Part shown: one piece after another, positions 15,596 through 24,093 of the stretch
How the letters are laid out: every line of letters begins with the position of its first letter
How positions within the stretch are numbered: position 1 is the first letter of the stretch
NCBI RefSeq assembly: GCF_030818075.1
Contig: NZ_JAUSZZ010000001.1
Location: forward strand, 496,001 to 560,000
DNA length: 64,000 nt
Origin: Microbacterium proteolyticum
GTDB taxonomy: Bacteria > Actinomycetota > Actinomycetes > Actinomycetales > Microbacteriaceae
Direction: 5' to 3'
The notes under the pieces: model-generated
Told to the model about the DNA's origin: nothing
The model's database searches: none
Seen by the model: only the letters and a program-made list of their open reading frames with translations
Translations under genes and position numbers: made by a program

Positions 15596-15749
15596 GGTCA
15601 ACGCCCCGCCCCTTCCTGTCGCGCGTCGGGTGTCCGCGGCATTCGGCACACAGCCGTCTGAAGGCGGCGTTTCGCGGACACTCGATTCTTCCTGTCGGTC
15701 GTGGGCGACGGCGCCTCGGCACGGGCCAGGGCGACGGCCAGCGCGGGGG

Positions 15750-16970
15750 TCACGCGGCGCCTCCCTCGTCGTCGCGCGCGGGTGTCTCCGACGCGGGAGC
15801 GGAAGAGCCGGTGGATGCCAGCGGCTCCGGCTCCGCGCTCGGAACCCCCGCGAAGTCCGCCTCGCGGATGCGCGCGTGCACGCCGGAGACGATGTCGACG
15901 ACCTGCGAGATGTCGAAGTCGGTCGCGGCGCTCAGGTAGGCGTAGGCGAGGTGCTCGTCCATGCCCCAGCGGCTGCCCAGCAGCGACAGCGACGCACGCA
16001 CGCACGCCCGCATCGCGGCATCCAGATCGGGGTCCATGCCCGTGGGCACGAGATAGTCGGGCGTGCGCACCAGGGGTCCGGTCACCTCGCCGAAAGCGGC
16101 GCGCGCGGAGTCGGCGGGGATCACCTCGAAGCGCAGCGTGGCGCGCAGCGACGCCTCGAGGGCGGTCAAGGCCACCTCGCCGTCGCCCTGGGCGAAGTGC
16201 GGGTCGCCGACGTAGGCCAGGGCTCCCTCGACCTGAACGGGGAGGAAGAGCGTCGTGCCCTCGACGAGGAGGTTGATGTCGATGTTGCCGCCGTGCGTGC
16301 CGGGCGGCACCGAGTGCGGACGTTCCTCCCCCGCGACGGCGACGCCCATCGTGCCGAGGAACGGCGCGAGGGGGAAGGCGACGACGGGCTCGGCGCCGTC
16401 GACCAGCGGCAGGGTGCCGTACAACGCACCGTCGCGCTCGGCGACGGCGGCGAACACGCTGACGTTGTGCTCACCACGCGGCAACTCGCCCACGAGGGCG
16501 CCCTTGCCGTGACGGTTCGAGATCACGCCGTAGGGAACGCGCGGCACCAGCGTCTCGACCGTGATCTTGAGCAGATCACCGGGCTTCGCGCCGCGCACGT
16601 GCACCGGCCCGACGACGACGTGCGGTCCGTCGGCGAAGGGGTCGCGCGAGACGGATGCCGCGATCTCGATCGCGTCGTCGAGCACCGCTTCGGGCGCGAC
16701 CCCGTGGGCGGCGAAATAGGCCGCAGGGTCTTTGCCCTGATCGTCGAGGATGCCCTCATGGCTCACGGTGTCGAACGTGACGCTCTCACCCGAGGCGATC
16801 TCGAGCACGGGCGCATCGCCGGCGCAGGGAAGCCGCCCCCACAGGACGGTCTCGGGCGTGGCGCGGAGGTAGTGGTCGCCGGGGGTGGCGCCGACGCCGG
16901 GCTGCAGGATGGGGACGGGTGTCGAGGCCTGCGTCCCGCCGGCGGTCGGCAGGGACGTCACGCCGCTCAC
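15750..16970 (-). CDS. acetamidase/formamidase-family amidohydrolase
   Basis: 406 residues of the FmdA_AmdA family. It has HSHYL-like opening GDHYLRATPETVLWG, GESVTFDTVSHEG, and the conserved GTHGGNIDINLLVEGTTLFL and GDPHFAQGDGEV blocks that line the metal site. Family enzymes hydrolyse formamide, acetamide or related small amides. In this operon it may process a ureide-derived amide such as oxamate or formamide; that is inference. Its GTG start (16970) overlaps the TGA of the allantoinase gene in a GTGA arrangement, so translation is coupled. The C-terminus has a low-complexity Ser/Pro/Glu tail of about 25 residues. Confidence 0.85.
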   Translation of the reverse strand: MSGVTSLPTAGGTQASTPVPILQPGVGATPGDHYLRATPETVLWGRLPCAGDAPVLEIASGESVTFDTVSHEGILDDQGKDPAAYFAAHGVAPEAVLDDAIEIAASVSRDPFADGPHVVVGPVHVRGAKPGDLLKITVETLVPRVPYGVISNRHGKGALVGELPRGEHNVSVFAAVAERDGALYGTLPLVDGAEPVVAFPLAPFLGTMGVAVAGEERPHSVPPGTHGGNIDINLLVEGTTLFLPVQVEGALAYVGDPHFAQGDGEVALTALEASLRATLRFEVIPADSARAAFGEVTGPLVRTPDYLVPTGMDPDLDAAMRACVRASLSLLGSRWGMDEHLAYAYLSAATDFDISQVVDIVSGVHARIREADFAGVPSAEPEPLASTGSSAPASETPARDDEGGAA

Positions 16971-18301
16971 GCCTCGACCGCCGCGGCCGCGCGGAGGATC
17001 TCTCGCCCCTCGCGCTCGGTCACCGGCGCTCCGCGGCGATACACCGACTCGCCGCGCAACCACGTTTCGCGCACGACACCGGTCAGCGTCTGGCCGTGCC
17101 AGGGCGTGACCGGGTTGCGGTACTCGAGGGTGGCGGCATCCACCACGAATTCTTCTTCGGGGGCGAAGGCCACGAGATGGGCGGGCGCGCCGGCCGCGAT
17201 GACGCCGAGGCCCTCGAGGCCGGCGATGCGCGCCGGACCGGTCGTCATGAGCGGGAGCAGGCTCTCGAACGACAGCCCTCGCGCGCGAGCGGTGGAGTGC
17301 ACGGCCGAGAGGCCGGTCTGCAGCCCCGCGATCCCGCCCCAGGCGAGGCCGAAGTCGGGGTTGCCCTTGAGCTCGACGGTGGCGGGCGAGTGGTCGCTCA
17401 CGATCGCGTCGACGGTGCCGTCGACGACACCCGCCCACAGCAGATCGCGGTTGTCGCCGCCGCGGATGGGCGGGCAGCACTTGAACGCGCCGGCACCGTC
17501 GGGAACGGCCGACGCATCGAGGGTGAGATAGTGCGGGCACGTCTCGATCGTGAGACGCACGCCCTCTGCCTTCGCGGCACGCACGTCGTCGAGCGCGCCG
17601 CCGTCGGAGACGTGCACGATGTGGGCGCGGGCACCGGTGCGGCGGGCGGCCTCGATGACCCGCTGGATCGCGGCGCGTTCGCTCTCGGGCGGTCGGCTGG
17701 CTTCGAAGTCGCTGTAGCGCGGGCCGAGTTCGCCGTCGGCGTGCAGGTGCGCGGGGTCTTCGGCGTGCACGATCAGCAGCCCGTCGAAGGCGGCCAGTTC
17801 GGCGAGGCAGCGCTCCAGCTGCTCCGCATCGAGGTGGCCGAACTCGTCGATGCCGCTGGGCGAGAGGAAGCATTTGAAGCCCACGACGCCCGCGTCGGCG
17901 AGCGCACGCAGCGAGCCGAGGTTCTCGGGCACGGCACCGCCCCAGTAGGCCACGTCGACCGCGAGCTTGCCCGCGGCGGCGGCCCGCTTGGCATCCAGCG
18001 CGTCGACCGTCGTCGTCACCGGCGAGCTGTTGAGGGGCATGTCGACCACGGTCGTCACACCGCCCGCCGCCGCGGCGGCGGTGCCCGTCAGGAAGCCCTC
18101 CCATTCGGTGCGGCCGGGTTCGTCGAGGTGGACATGCGAGTCGACCAACCCCGGCAGCAGCACGGCGTCGCCGGGGAGGACGGTGTCGGCCGCCGCGTCG
18201 AACGCCTCGACGGCGGAGATGACCCCGTCGTCGATCACGACGGTGGCGGGTGCGAACGCGCCGTCGAGGTAGACGCGGCGGGCGGCGATCCGAGTGCTCA
18301 T
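16967..18301 (-). CDS. allB: allantoinase
   Basis: 444 residues, cyclic amidohydrolase of the AllB/dihydroorotase superfamily. Binuclear metal ligands are visible: GLVDSHVHLDEPGR (His 56, His 58), the carbamylated lysine in GFKCFLSPSG (Lys 143), LIVHAEDP (His 179), IVHVSDGG and the late VSDHSP aspartate. It opens the allantoin ring to allantoate. ATG 18301 is favoured: a TAGCGT -10 lies seven bases upstream, so this gene may have its own leaderless promoter inside the operon. GTTTCACTGATGTAAC upstream is an imperfect dyad. The gene ends overlapping the formamidase start. Confidence 0.92.
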   Translation of the reverse strand: MSTRIAARRVYLDGAFAPATVVIDDGVISAVEAFDAAADTVLPGDAVLLPGLVDSHVHLDEPGRTEWEGFLTGTAAAAAGGVTTVVDMPLNSSPVTTTVDALDAKRAAAAGKLAVDVAYWGGAVPENLGSLRALADAGVVGFKCFLSPSGIDEFGHLDAEQLERCLAELAAFDGLLIVHAEDPAHLHADGELGPRYSDFEASRPPESERAAIQRVIEAARRTGARAHIVHVSDGGALDDVRAAKAEGVRLTIETCPHYLTLDASAVPDGAGAFKCCPPIRGGDNRDLLWAGVVDGTVDAIVSDHSPATVELKGNPDFGLAWGGIAGLQTGLSAVHSTARARGLSFESLLPLMTTGPARIAGLEGLGVIAAGAPAHLVAFAPEEEFVVDAATLEYRNPVTPWHGQTLTGVVRETWLRGESVYRRGAPVTEREGREILRAAAAVEA

Positions 18302-18352
18302 GGCATTCACGCTATGCGCCACGCGTTTCACTGATGTAACCGTCATCAACAT

Positions 18353-19222
18353 TCATGCGAAAACCCCGAGATTCACGGCCTGGGGAGAAGGCGCACGACC
18401 CGCGGTGGTCGGGGCGGTGGCGTCCGCGCCCGCGGTTCGGGGCGCCGCAAGTGGCCCCGGGGCGTCAGAAGTGGCCCCGGGGCCACCTGCGCACGCCGGC
18501 TCCGTCGCACCGACACCGGCGAACCCCCGCGGCGGCCGCGCGTACTCGTCGCGCTTGCTCGTGCCGAGGCCCATGCGCACCATCCCGGATGCCATGCCCA
18601 CGGCCGCCGCAACACCGTCGACCACGGGCACGCCGAGGCGGGCCGTGAGCTCGGTGCACAGGTCGGCCATGCCGGCGCAGCCGAGCACGATCACGTCGGC
18701 TCCGCCCGCGGCGGCCTCGGCGCCGTACCGCTCGATGAGCGAGACCGCCTCCGACCCCGTGTCCTCGAGGTCGAGCACCGGGATGCCGGTCGCCGCGAGC
18801 GACACGCACGCCCGCTCCATGCCGTAGCGCGACACGAGGTCGTGCGCGCGGCCGAGGGTGCGGCTGAGGGTCGTGACGACCCCGAAATGCCGCCCCGACA
18901 CCGCGGCCAGGTGCATCGCCGCTTCGGCGATCCCGATCACCGGCACCTCCACGAGCTCCCGCGCCGCGTCGAGGCCGGGATCGCCGAAACAGGCGATCAC
19001 GTACGCGTCGGCGGGGTCGGAGCCGTCGCGGTCGGCGGCGACGAGCTCGACCACGGCGGCAGCCGCCGCGATCTCGTCGGTGTGGCTCTCGATCGCGGCA
19101 GCGCCGGTCGCGGGGCACACGGCGTCGATGACGACGTCGGGTCCCGCCACCCCCCGGGCGGCGTCCGCGATCTTCGCGGTCATCGCCCGGGAGGTGTTGG
19201 GGTTGATGAGCAGGATCCTCAC
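18353..19222 (-). CDS. hydantoin/allantoin racemase with repeat-derived C-terminus
   Basis: 289 residues of the Asp/Glu/hydantoin racemase family (HyuE/HpxA-like). The paired catalytic cysteines are Cys 78 (IACFGDPG) and Cys 182 (GCAGMADLC). Racemases of this type interconvert allantoin enantiomers so that both can be used by allantoinase. The family core ends near residue 235; about 50 further residues (AGGPGATSDAPGPLAAP and beyond) are low-complexity and are encoded across a copy of the 40-bp dispersed repeat (18451-18491). GTG 19222 overlaps the permease stop (GTGA), so the two are translationally coupled. It lies 51 bases before the allantoinase gene. Confidence 0.87.
   Translation of the reverse strand: MRILLINPNTSRAMTAKIADAARGVAGPDVVIDAVCPATGAAAIESHTDEIAAAAAVVELVAADRDGSDPADAYVIACFGDPGLDAARELVEVPVIGIAEAAMHLAAVSGRHFGVVTTLSRTLGRAHDLVSRYGMERACVSLAATGIPVLDLEDTGSEAVSLIERYGAEAAAGGADVIVLGCAGMADLCTELTARLGVPVVDGVAAAVGMASGMVRMGLGTSKRDEYARPPRGFAGVGATEPACAGGPGATSDAPGPLAAPRTAGADATAPTTAGRAPSPQAVNLGVFA
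18451..18491 (-). repeat. copy of the 40-bp dispersed repeat inside the racemase gene
   Basis: Read on the minus strand, this is GCAGGTGGCCCCGGGGCCAC followed by TTCTGACGCCCCGGGGCCAC. It matches the units at 1209-1533 except for the middle four to five bases. It lies in the 3' part of the racemase coding sequence and encodes part of its extra C-terminal tail. Confidence 0.85.
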
Positions 19223-20871
19223 GCGGTGGCATCCGTTCGCGGTGCGTTCGGCGACGCCTGCACGGGAACCTCGGCCGAGATGGGTGCCGGCTCGGATGCC
19301 GCAGTCGCGGCCGCTCCGTCGACGGTGCCGTCGGAGATGCCCTCGGTCTCGCCGTCGAAGGTCGGGACGCGGGGGTCGAGACGCTCGAAGAGAAGGAAGA
19401 GCACGTAGCCCAGGCCGCAGCCGATGAACCAGCTGTAGTCGCTGATCGCGGAGATGTTGAACAGACCCAGGTCGGCGAAGAGCTTCGGGAAGATCGCGAT
19501 CGCGACGGTCGGGACACCCGCGGCGATGACGGCCTTGACCGCGTTCGGGTTGAAGCCGTTGCGGTACCAGTAGGGCCCCTCGGCATCCATCGTGAACATC
19601 GCGTCGACCTTCACGCGCTGGCGGGCGGCGATGTAGTACCCGGCGATCAGGATGCCGAACAGCGGGCCGATCAGCGCGCCCAGCACGCCGAGCGAGTAGT
19701 GGATGGCATCGCTGTTCGAGTACCAGTTCCAGGGCATGAGGAACGTCGAGCCGACGGCGGCGATCATGCCGCCCGCGCGCCACGAGATCTTCTTCGGGGC
19801 GACGTTGGAGAAGTCGAAGGCGGGCGAGATGAAGTTGGCGACGATGTTGATGCCGACGGTGGCGGTGACGAAGGTCAGGCCGCCGAGCAGGATCGCGAAG
19901 GGCGTGTCGATCTGCTCGACCGTCTTGATCGGGTCGGTGATGAGCGAGCCGAAGACGGGCACGGTGGCCGAGGCGGTGATGACGGTCAGCAGCGAGAAGA
20001 ACATGAAGTTGATCGGCAGACCCCAGAAGTTGCCCTTCTTCACCGCGGCGAAGCTCTTGCCGTAGCGGGCGAAGTCGCCGAAGTTGAGCATCGGGCCCGA
20101 GAAGTACGACACCACCAGAGCGATGGCGGCGAACATGACGGGGATCGACGCCCAGAAGTCGAGCTGCGTCGTCGACAGGGTGAAGGAGATGTTCTGGATG
20201 CCGGCCTGCGAGACGAGGTAGACGGCGAGGACGATCATGACGACGTAGACGGCGGGACCGGCCCAGTCGATGAAGCGGCGGATGACCTCCATACCGTTCC
20301 AGAACAGCAGGAACTGCGCGACCCAGAGGATCGCGTACGAGATCCAGCCGAGTGCCGACAGGCCCGCGAACGACACGTCGAGCAGCGCGGCCGATCCGGG
20401 CACGAACTTCAGGAAGATGATGTTGAGCGATTCCGCCGCGAGGAACGTCTGCACGCCGTACCAGGCGATGGCGATGAGGCCACGGATGATCGCGGGGATG
20501 TTGGCGCCGCGGATGCCGAAGACCACGCGGTTGATCACGGGGTAGGGAACGCCCGTCTTCTGGCTGGGCTTGGCGACCATGTTGGCGAAGACCTGCACGA
20601 TGACGATGCCCGCGATGAGGGCGACGAACACCTGCCAGGACTGCAGGCCGAGCGCGAAGAGCGAGCCGGCGGTGACGTACCCGCCGACGGAGTGCACGTC
20701 GCTCATCCAGAAGGCGAAGATGTTGTAGCTCGACCACTTCTGCTTGCGCAGCGGTGCGAGGTCTTCGTTGGCGAGACGGTCGTCGTACTGGGGCTTCATG
20801 TTGCCGCCCCCGTGGGGGTGGCCGGCGGCCTCCACGAGATCGTGGGGGCCGGTGAGCGGTGTGGATGTCAT
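19219..20871 (-). CDS. NCS1-family nucleobase/ureide permease
   Basis: 550 residues with about 12 membrane segments. It has the NCS1 N-terminal signature (LANEDLAPLRKQKWSSYNIFAFWMSDVHSVGG) and the GVPYPVINRVVFGIRGANIPAIIRG loop. NCS1 carriers take up allantoin, hydantoins, uracil, cytosine or purines with H+ or Na+. As the first gene of the ureide operon, allantoin or a purine is the likely substrate. The ATG at 20871 follows GAGAGGAACGAC. The ~45-residue C-terminal tail is hydrophilic and acidic. Transcription probably starts near the TGTGAA/TTCACA operators at 20934-21005. Confidence 0.9.
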   Translation of the reverse strand: MTSTPLTGPHDLVEAAGHPHGGGNMKPQYDDRLANEDLAPLRKQKWSSYNIFAFWMSDVHSVGGYVTAGSLFALGLQSWQVFVALIAGIVIVQVFANMVAKPSQKTGVPYPVINRVVFGIRGANIPAIIRGLIAIAWYGVQTFLAAESLNIIFLKFVPGSAALLDVSFAGLSALGWISYAILWVAQFLLFWNGMEVIRRFIDWAGPAVYVVMIVLAVYLVSQAGIQNISFTLSTTQLDFWASIPVMFAAIALVVSYFSGPMLNFGDFARYGKSFAAVKKGNFWGLPINFMFFSLLTVITASATVPVFGSLITDPIKTVEQIDTPFAILLGGLTFVTATVGINIVANFISPAFDFSNVAPKKISWRAGGMIAAVGSTFLMPWNWYSNSDAIHYSLGVLGALIGPLFGILIAGYYIAARQRVKVDAMFTMDAEGPYWYRNGFNPNAVKAVIAAGVPTVAIAIFPKLFADLGLFNISAISDYSWFIGCGLGYVLFLLFERLDPRVPTFDGETEGISDGTVDGAAATAASEPAPISAEVPVQASPNAPRTDATA

Positions 20872-20933
20872 GTCGTTCCTCTCGGGGCGAAGGATGCCAC
20901 GACGTGGAGTCCGCGGCCTGAGTGGTGCACGTA

Positions 20934-21005
20934 TGTGAAGTTATTGGTTCACACGACCGCGGGGGTTTCGCGTTTGTAACGGGCATGTGAAGTCGATCCT
21001 TCACA
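20934..21005. promoter_or_regulatory. paired palindromic operators of the ureide regulator
   Basis: TGTGAA-N8-TTCACA occurs twice with identical spacing: 20934-20953 and 20986-21005. The centres are 52 bp apart, close to five DNA turns. The second palindrome overlaps the predicted -35 region of the XRE-cupin gene, whose -10 TAGACT is at 21019-21024. The pair lies between the divergent permease operon and regulator gene, so autoregulation and control of the operon by that protein is the natural reading. Confidence 0.65.
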
Positions 21006-21030
21006 CCCCTCACGCTTCTAGACTCGGTGC

Positions 21031-21702
21031 ATGTCGCACCCCCACCTCGCCGACGCCGTCGATCCGGATGCCGCCATCACCGACCCCGACGCGCGGTCCG
21101 CGCCTGCGGACGCCGGCAGCGCGGCATCCGACGCCACCACGTCCGTCGGCGCCCGCGTCCGCGACCTCCGCCAGGCCCGCGGTATCTCGGCCCGCGCGCT
21201 CGCCAAGACGTTGGGCATCTCCCCCAGCGCGGTGTCGCAGATCGAACGCGGGGTGATGCAGCCGAGCGTCTCGCGGCTCATCGCCATCACCGACGCCCTC
21301 GGCGTTCCGCTCGTCGCGGCCTTCGATCCGGCATCCGACCGCCCCACCGAGCCCGTCGGCCCTTCGGGCTTCACCCTGCAGCGCGCCGGGCAGTCGCCCG
21401 ACATCGTGCTCGACAGCGGCGTCTCGTTCCGCCGCCTCACCCCCGGCACCTCCCCCGGCGTCGACTACTTCGAATCGATCTACCCGCCGGGAGCCGCCGC
21501 GCACGGCGCCGACGGGCTCTTCCACCACGAGGGGTACGAGGTCGGCACCGTCGTCGCGGGCGAACTCACCATCGACTTCGAGGCCGAGCGCGTCATCCTC
21601 CGGGCCGGCGACGCGATCAGCTACCCCTGCTCGGTCCCCCACCGCCTGCACAACACCGGCGACGTGGATGCCGTGGCGCACTGGCTGATCGTGCACGCCT
21701 GA
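21031..21702 (+). CDS. XRE-family regulator with cupin sensor domain
   Basis: 223 residues. After a flexible 38-residue N-terminus comes an XRE helix-turn-helix (VRDLRQARGISARALAKTLGISPSAVSQIERGVMQPSVSRLIAIT). A cupin_2 domain follows, with its two motifs (GLFHHEGYEVGTVVAGEL and AGDAISYPCSVPHRLHN). Such proteins usually bind a small pathway metabolite in the cupin. It is divergent from the permease operon and probably controls it and itself via the TGTGAA-N8-TTCACA sites. TAGACT six bases before the ATG indicates a leaderless transcript. Confidence 0.9.
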   Translation: MSHPHLADAVDPDAAITDPDARSAPADAGSAASDATTSVGARVRDLRQARGISARALAKTLGISPSAVSQIERGVMQPSVSRLIAITDALGVPLVAAFDPASDRPTEPVGPSGFTLQRAGQSPDIVLDSGVSFRRLTPGTSPGVDYFESIYPPGAAAHGADGLFHHEGYEVGTVVAGELTIDFEAERVILRAGDAISYPCSVPHRLHNTGDVDAVAHWLIVHA

Positions 21703-22051
21703 CGCCGGGGGCGGCGGCGGTCTCCCGCGCGGACGTGGCCCCGGGGCCACTTCCCGCGCCCCGGGGCCACCCGCGCACAAGGCCGGGCGGGCTCCCACGA
21801 CCCCCCGCGCGGACGTGGCCCCGGGGCCACTTCCGGCGCCCCGGGGCCACCCGCGCACAAGGCCGGGCGGGCTCCGACGACCCCCCGCGCGGACGTGGCC
21901 CTGGGGCCACTTCCGGCGCCCCGGGGCCACTCCCGGCGCCCCCTCGCGGACGACCAGGCAGAGCCCCCACGCCGGCCCGAATGTTCCCCACAGCAACATC
22001 GCCGACACATCCCGCTACAGCGTCGTAACGCGCGCCGCCTAGCCTGGCGAC
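21703..22051. repeat. intergenic array of three 80-bp repeat units
   Basis: The 40-bp GTGGCCCCGGGGCCAC-type element recurs at 21729-21770, 21809-21850 and 21889-21930 with an exact 80-bp period. The first two spacers are nearly identical. No gene is visible. TAGCCT at 22040-22045, six bases before the next start, is the probable -10 for the OHCU decarboxylase gene. Confidence 0.85.
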
Positions 22052-22579
22052 ATGCACCTGCAGCACTTCCACGCCCTCGACGAAGCGGATGCCGCAGCCG
22101 TGGCCCGCGTCTGGGCCGACATCCCGGGGTGGGTCGACGCCGTCGTCGCCGCCCGCCCCTACGCCGACGTCGACGCCCTCGCCGCCTACGCCGGCGACCT
22201 CGCCGCGGCCTGGTCGCCGCAGGACCTCGAGGCAGCGCTGCACGCCCACCCGCGCATCGGCGCGAAGGTGTCGGGCGACGGTGCCGAGGCCGCGGCATCC
22301 CGTCGCGAACAGGGCTCGATGGCCCACGCCGCCGATGACGACGTCGCCGCGATCGCCGCCGGCAACGCCCTGTACGAAGAGCGTTTCGGCCGCGTCTTCC
22401 TCATCCGGGCCGCCGGTCGCACCCCGGGCGAGATGCGCGCGGAGCTCGAGCGGCGTCTCGACAACGACCCCGACGCCGAGACCATCGAAGCCACACGTCA
22501 GCTCGCCGAGATCGCCCTGCTGCGCCTGCGCACGACCTTCGCCGACGACGCGCCCGCCGAGCCCGAGGACGCCGAATGA
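22052..22579 (+). CDS. uraD: OHCU decarboxylase
   Basis: 175 residues of the 2-oxo-4-hydroxy-4-carboxy-5-ureidoimidazoline decarboxylase family. Conserved blocks are visible: the ALHAHPRIG motif with the catalytic-type histidine, SRREQGSM (Glu-Gln pair), NALYEERFGRVFLI and a C-terminal helix. It makes S-allantoin from the OHCU released by hydroxyisourate hydrolase. It is leaderless by its -10 geometry. Its stop overlaps the next start (ATGA), so uraD, the HIU hydrolase and hpxO form one operon performing urate to allantoin. Confidence 0.92.
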   Translation: MHLQHFHALDEADAAAVARVWADIPGWVDAVVAARPYADVDALAAYAGDLAAAWSPQDLEAALHAHPRIGAKVSGDGAEAAASRREQGSMAHAADDDVAAIAAGNALYEERFGRVFLIRAAGRTPGEMRAELERRLDNDPDAETIEATRQLAEIALLRLRTTFADDAPAEPEDAE

Positions 22580-22896
22580 CCCACGTCACCACGCACATCC
22601 TGGATGCCACGGCCGGCACGCCCGCCCCCGGAGTCGCCGTGACGCTGGCCCGACTGGGCGGCGACACGATCGTCGAGGCCGTCACCGATGCCGACGGGCG
22701 CCTCGCGCTCGGCCCCGACCGGCTCGACGACGGCGATTATTCGCTGACCTTCGCGACGGGCGCGTACTTCCGCTCGCGGGGCGTTTCGTCGTTCCACCCG
22801 ATCGCGACGATCGCCTTCACCGTCTCGGGCGAGCAGCACCTGCACGTGCCGCTGCTGCTCAGCCCCTTCGCCTACTCGACCTACCGCGGCAGCTGA
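22576..22896 (+). CDS. uraH: 5-hydroxyisourate hydrolase
   Basis: 106 residues, transthyretin-related. It begins THVTTHILDATAGTPAPGV (active-site His in the HIL segment), has the central FHPIATIAF block and ends with the diagnostic YRGS tetrapeptide. It hydrolyses 5-hydroxyisourate, the product of urate hydroxylation, to OHCU. The ATG overlaps the uraD stop by four bases. The next gene, encoding the urate hydroxylase, begins 12 bases on. Confidence 0.94.
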   Translation: MTHVTTHILDATAGTPAPGVAVTLARLGGDTIVEAVTDADGRLALGPDRLDDGDYSLTFATGAYFRSRGVSSFHPIATIAFTVSGEQHLHVPLLLSPFAYSTYRGS

Positions 22897-22908
22897 GGAG
22901 AACGCCCC

Positions 22909-24093
22909 ATGAAGGTCATCGTCATCGGCGCCGGCGTCGGCGGCACCTCCGCTGCGCTCGCCCTGCAGAAACTCGGCCACGAGGTCGTCGTGTACGACCG
23001 CATGCGCGAGAACCGCCCGGTCGGCGCGGCGTTGTCGCTGTGGTCGAACGGCGTGAAGGTACTCAATTGGCTCGGCCTCGGACCGCAGGTCGCCGCTCTG
23101 GGCGGCCGCATGGACGACATGGCCTACTACGACGGCCACACCGGCGAGGAGCTCTGCCGCTTCAGCCTCGCCCCGGTGACGGAGCAGACGGGCCAGCGGC
23201 CCTACCCCGTCGCCCGCGCCGACCTGCAGCAGCTGATGATGGATGCCGTCGGCTCGACGCACATCCACCTCGGTAAGCAGGTGGTCTCCGTCGCGGACGA
23301 CGGCGAGACGGTCACCGCCACCTTCGCCGACGGCTCCAGCGACACCGCCGACATGCTGATCGGCGCCGACGGAGCCCGCTCGATCGTGCGCGACTACGTC
23401 ACCGAGCCCACCGGCATCCGGCCCGAACGCACCTACTCCGGCTACGTCAACTACAACGGCCTCGTCGCCGCCGACGAGCGCATCGGGCCGGTGGATCAGT
23501 GGACGACGTACGTCGGCGACGGCAAGCGCTGCGCCGTGATGCCGGTCGCCGGCGACCGCTTCTACTTCTTCGTCGACGTGCCCGGCCCCTCGGGCGTGGT
23601 CGAAGACCGCATGGCCGCGATGGAGCAGGCCTTCGGGTCGTGGGGCGCGCCCGGTGTGCGGGCGCTTCTCGACGGGATCGACCCCGACGAGTCGCTCAAC
23701 CGGGTGGAGATCTGGGACATCGACCCGTTCGACACGTGGGTGCGGGGCCGCGTGGCGATCCTCGGTGACGCCGCGCACAACACCGCCCCCGACATCGGGC
23801 AGGGCGCGTGCTCGGCGCTCGAGGACAGCTTCGCCCTCGGCATCGTCTTCGCCACCGCCACGCTCGGCATCGAAGACTCGCTGAAGCGCTACGAGCGCAT
23901 CCGCACCGAGCGGGCGGGCGATCTGGTGCTGCGCGCCCGCAAGCGCGCGCACGAGACGCACGCCTTCGACGTCGAGGCGACCCAGGCCTGGTACGACGGG
24001 CTGCGCCGCGAGGACGGCTCGGGCGTCATCCGCGGCATCGTCGGCAACATCGAGGGCAGCCCCGTCGAGCTCGGCGCGAGCGTGATGCGCTGA
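22909..24093 (+). CDS. hpxO: FAD-dependent urate hydroxylase
   Basis: 394 residues, class A flavoprotein hydroxylase. It has the FAD motif VIVIGAGVGGTSAALALQ at the N-terminus, an internal DMLIGADGARS motif and GDAAHNTAPDIGQGACSALED near 290. The FVDVPGPSG region and overall length match HpxO of Klebsiella, which converts urate to 5-hydroxyisourate with NADH and O2, instead of the cofactor-free uricase. A ribosome-binding GAGGAGAAC precedes the ATG. It is the last gene of the urate-to-allantoin operon. Confidence 0.9.
   Translation: MKVIVIGAGVGGTSAALALQKLGHEVVVYDRMRENRPVGAALSLWSNGVKVLNWLGLGPQVAALGGRMDDMAYYDGHTGEELCRFSLAPVTEQTGQRPYPVARADLQQLMMDAVGSTHIHLGKQVVSVADDGETVTATFADGSSDTADMLIGADGARSIVRDYVTEPTGIRPERTYSGYVNYNGLVAADERIGPVDQWTTYVGDGKRCAVMPVAGDRFYFFVDVPGPSGVVEDRMAAMEQAFGSWGAPGVRALLDGIDPDESLNRVEIWDIDPFDTWVRGRVAILGDAAHNTAPDIGQGACSALEDSFALGIVFATATLGIEDSLKRYERIRTERAGDLVLRARKRAHETHAFDVEATQAWYDGLRREDGSGVIRGIVGNIEGSPVELGASVMR

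Noticed and set aside
18302..18352. Second copy of the TGTGAA-N8-TTCACA operator before the allantoinase gene
   Set aside because: GTTTCACTGATGTAAC is only an imperfect dyad with different arms and spacing, so it was not counted as the same site.
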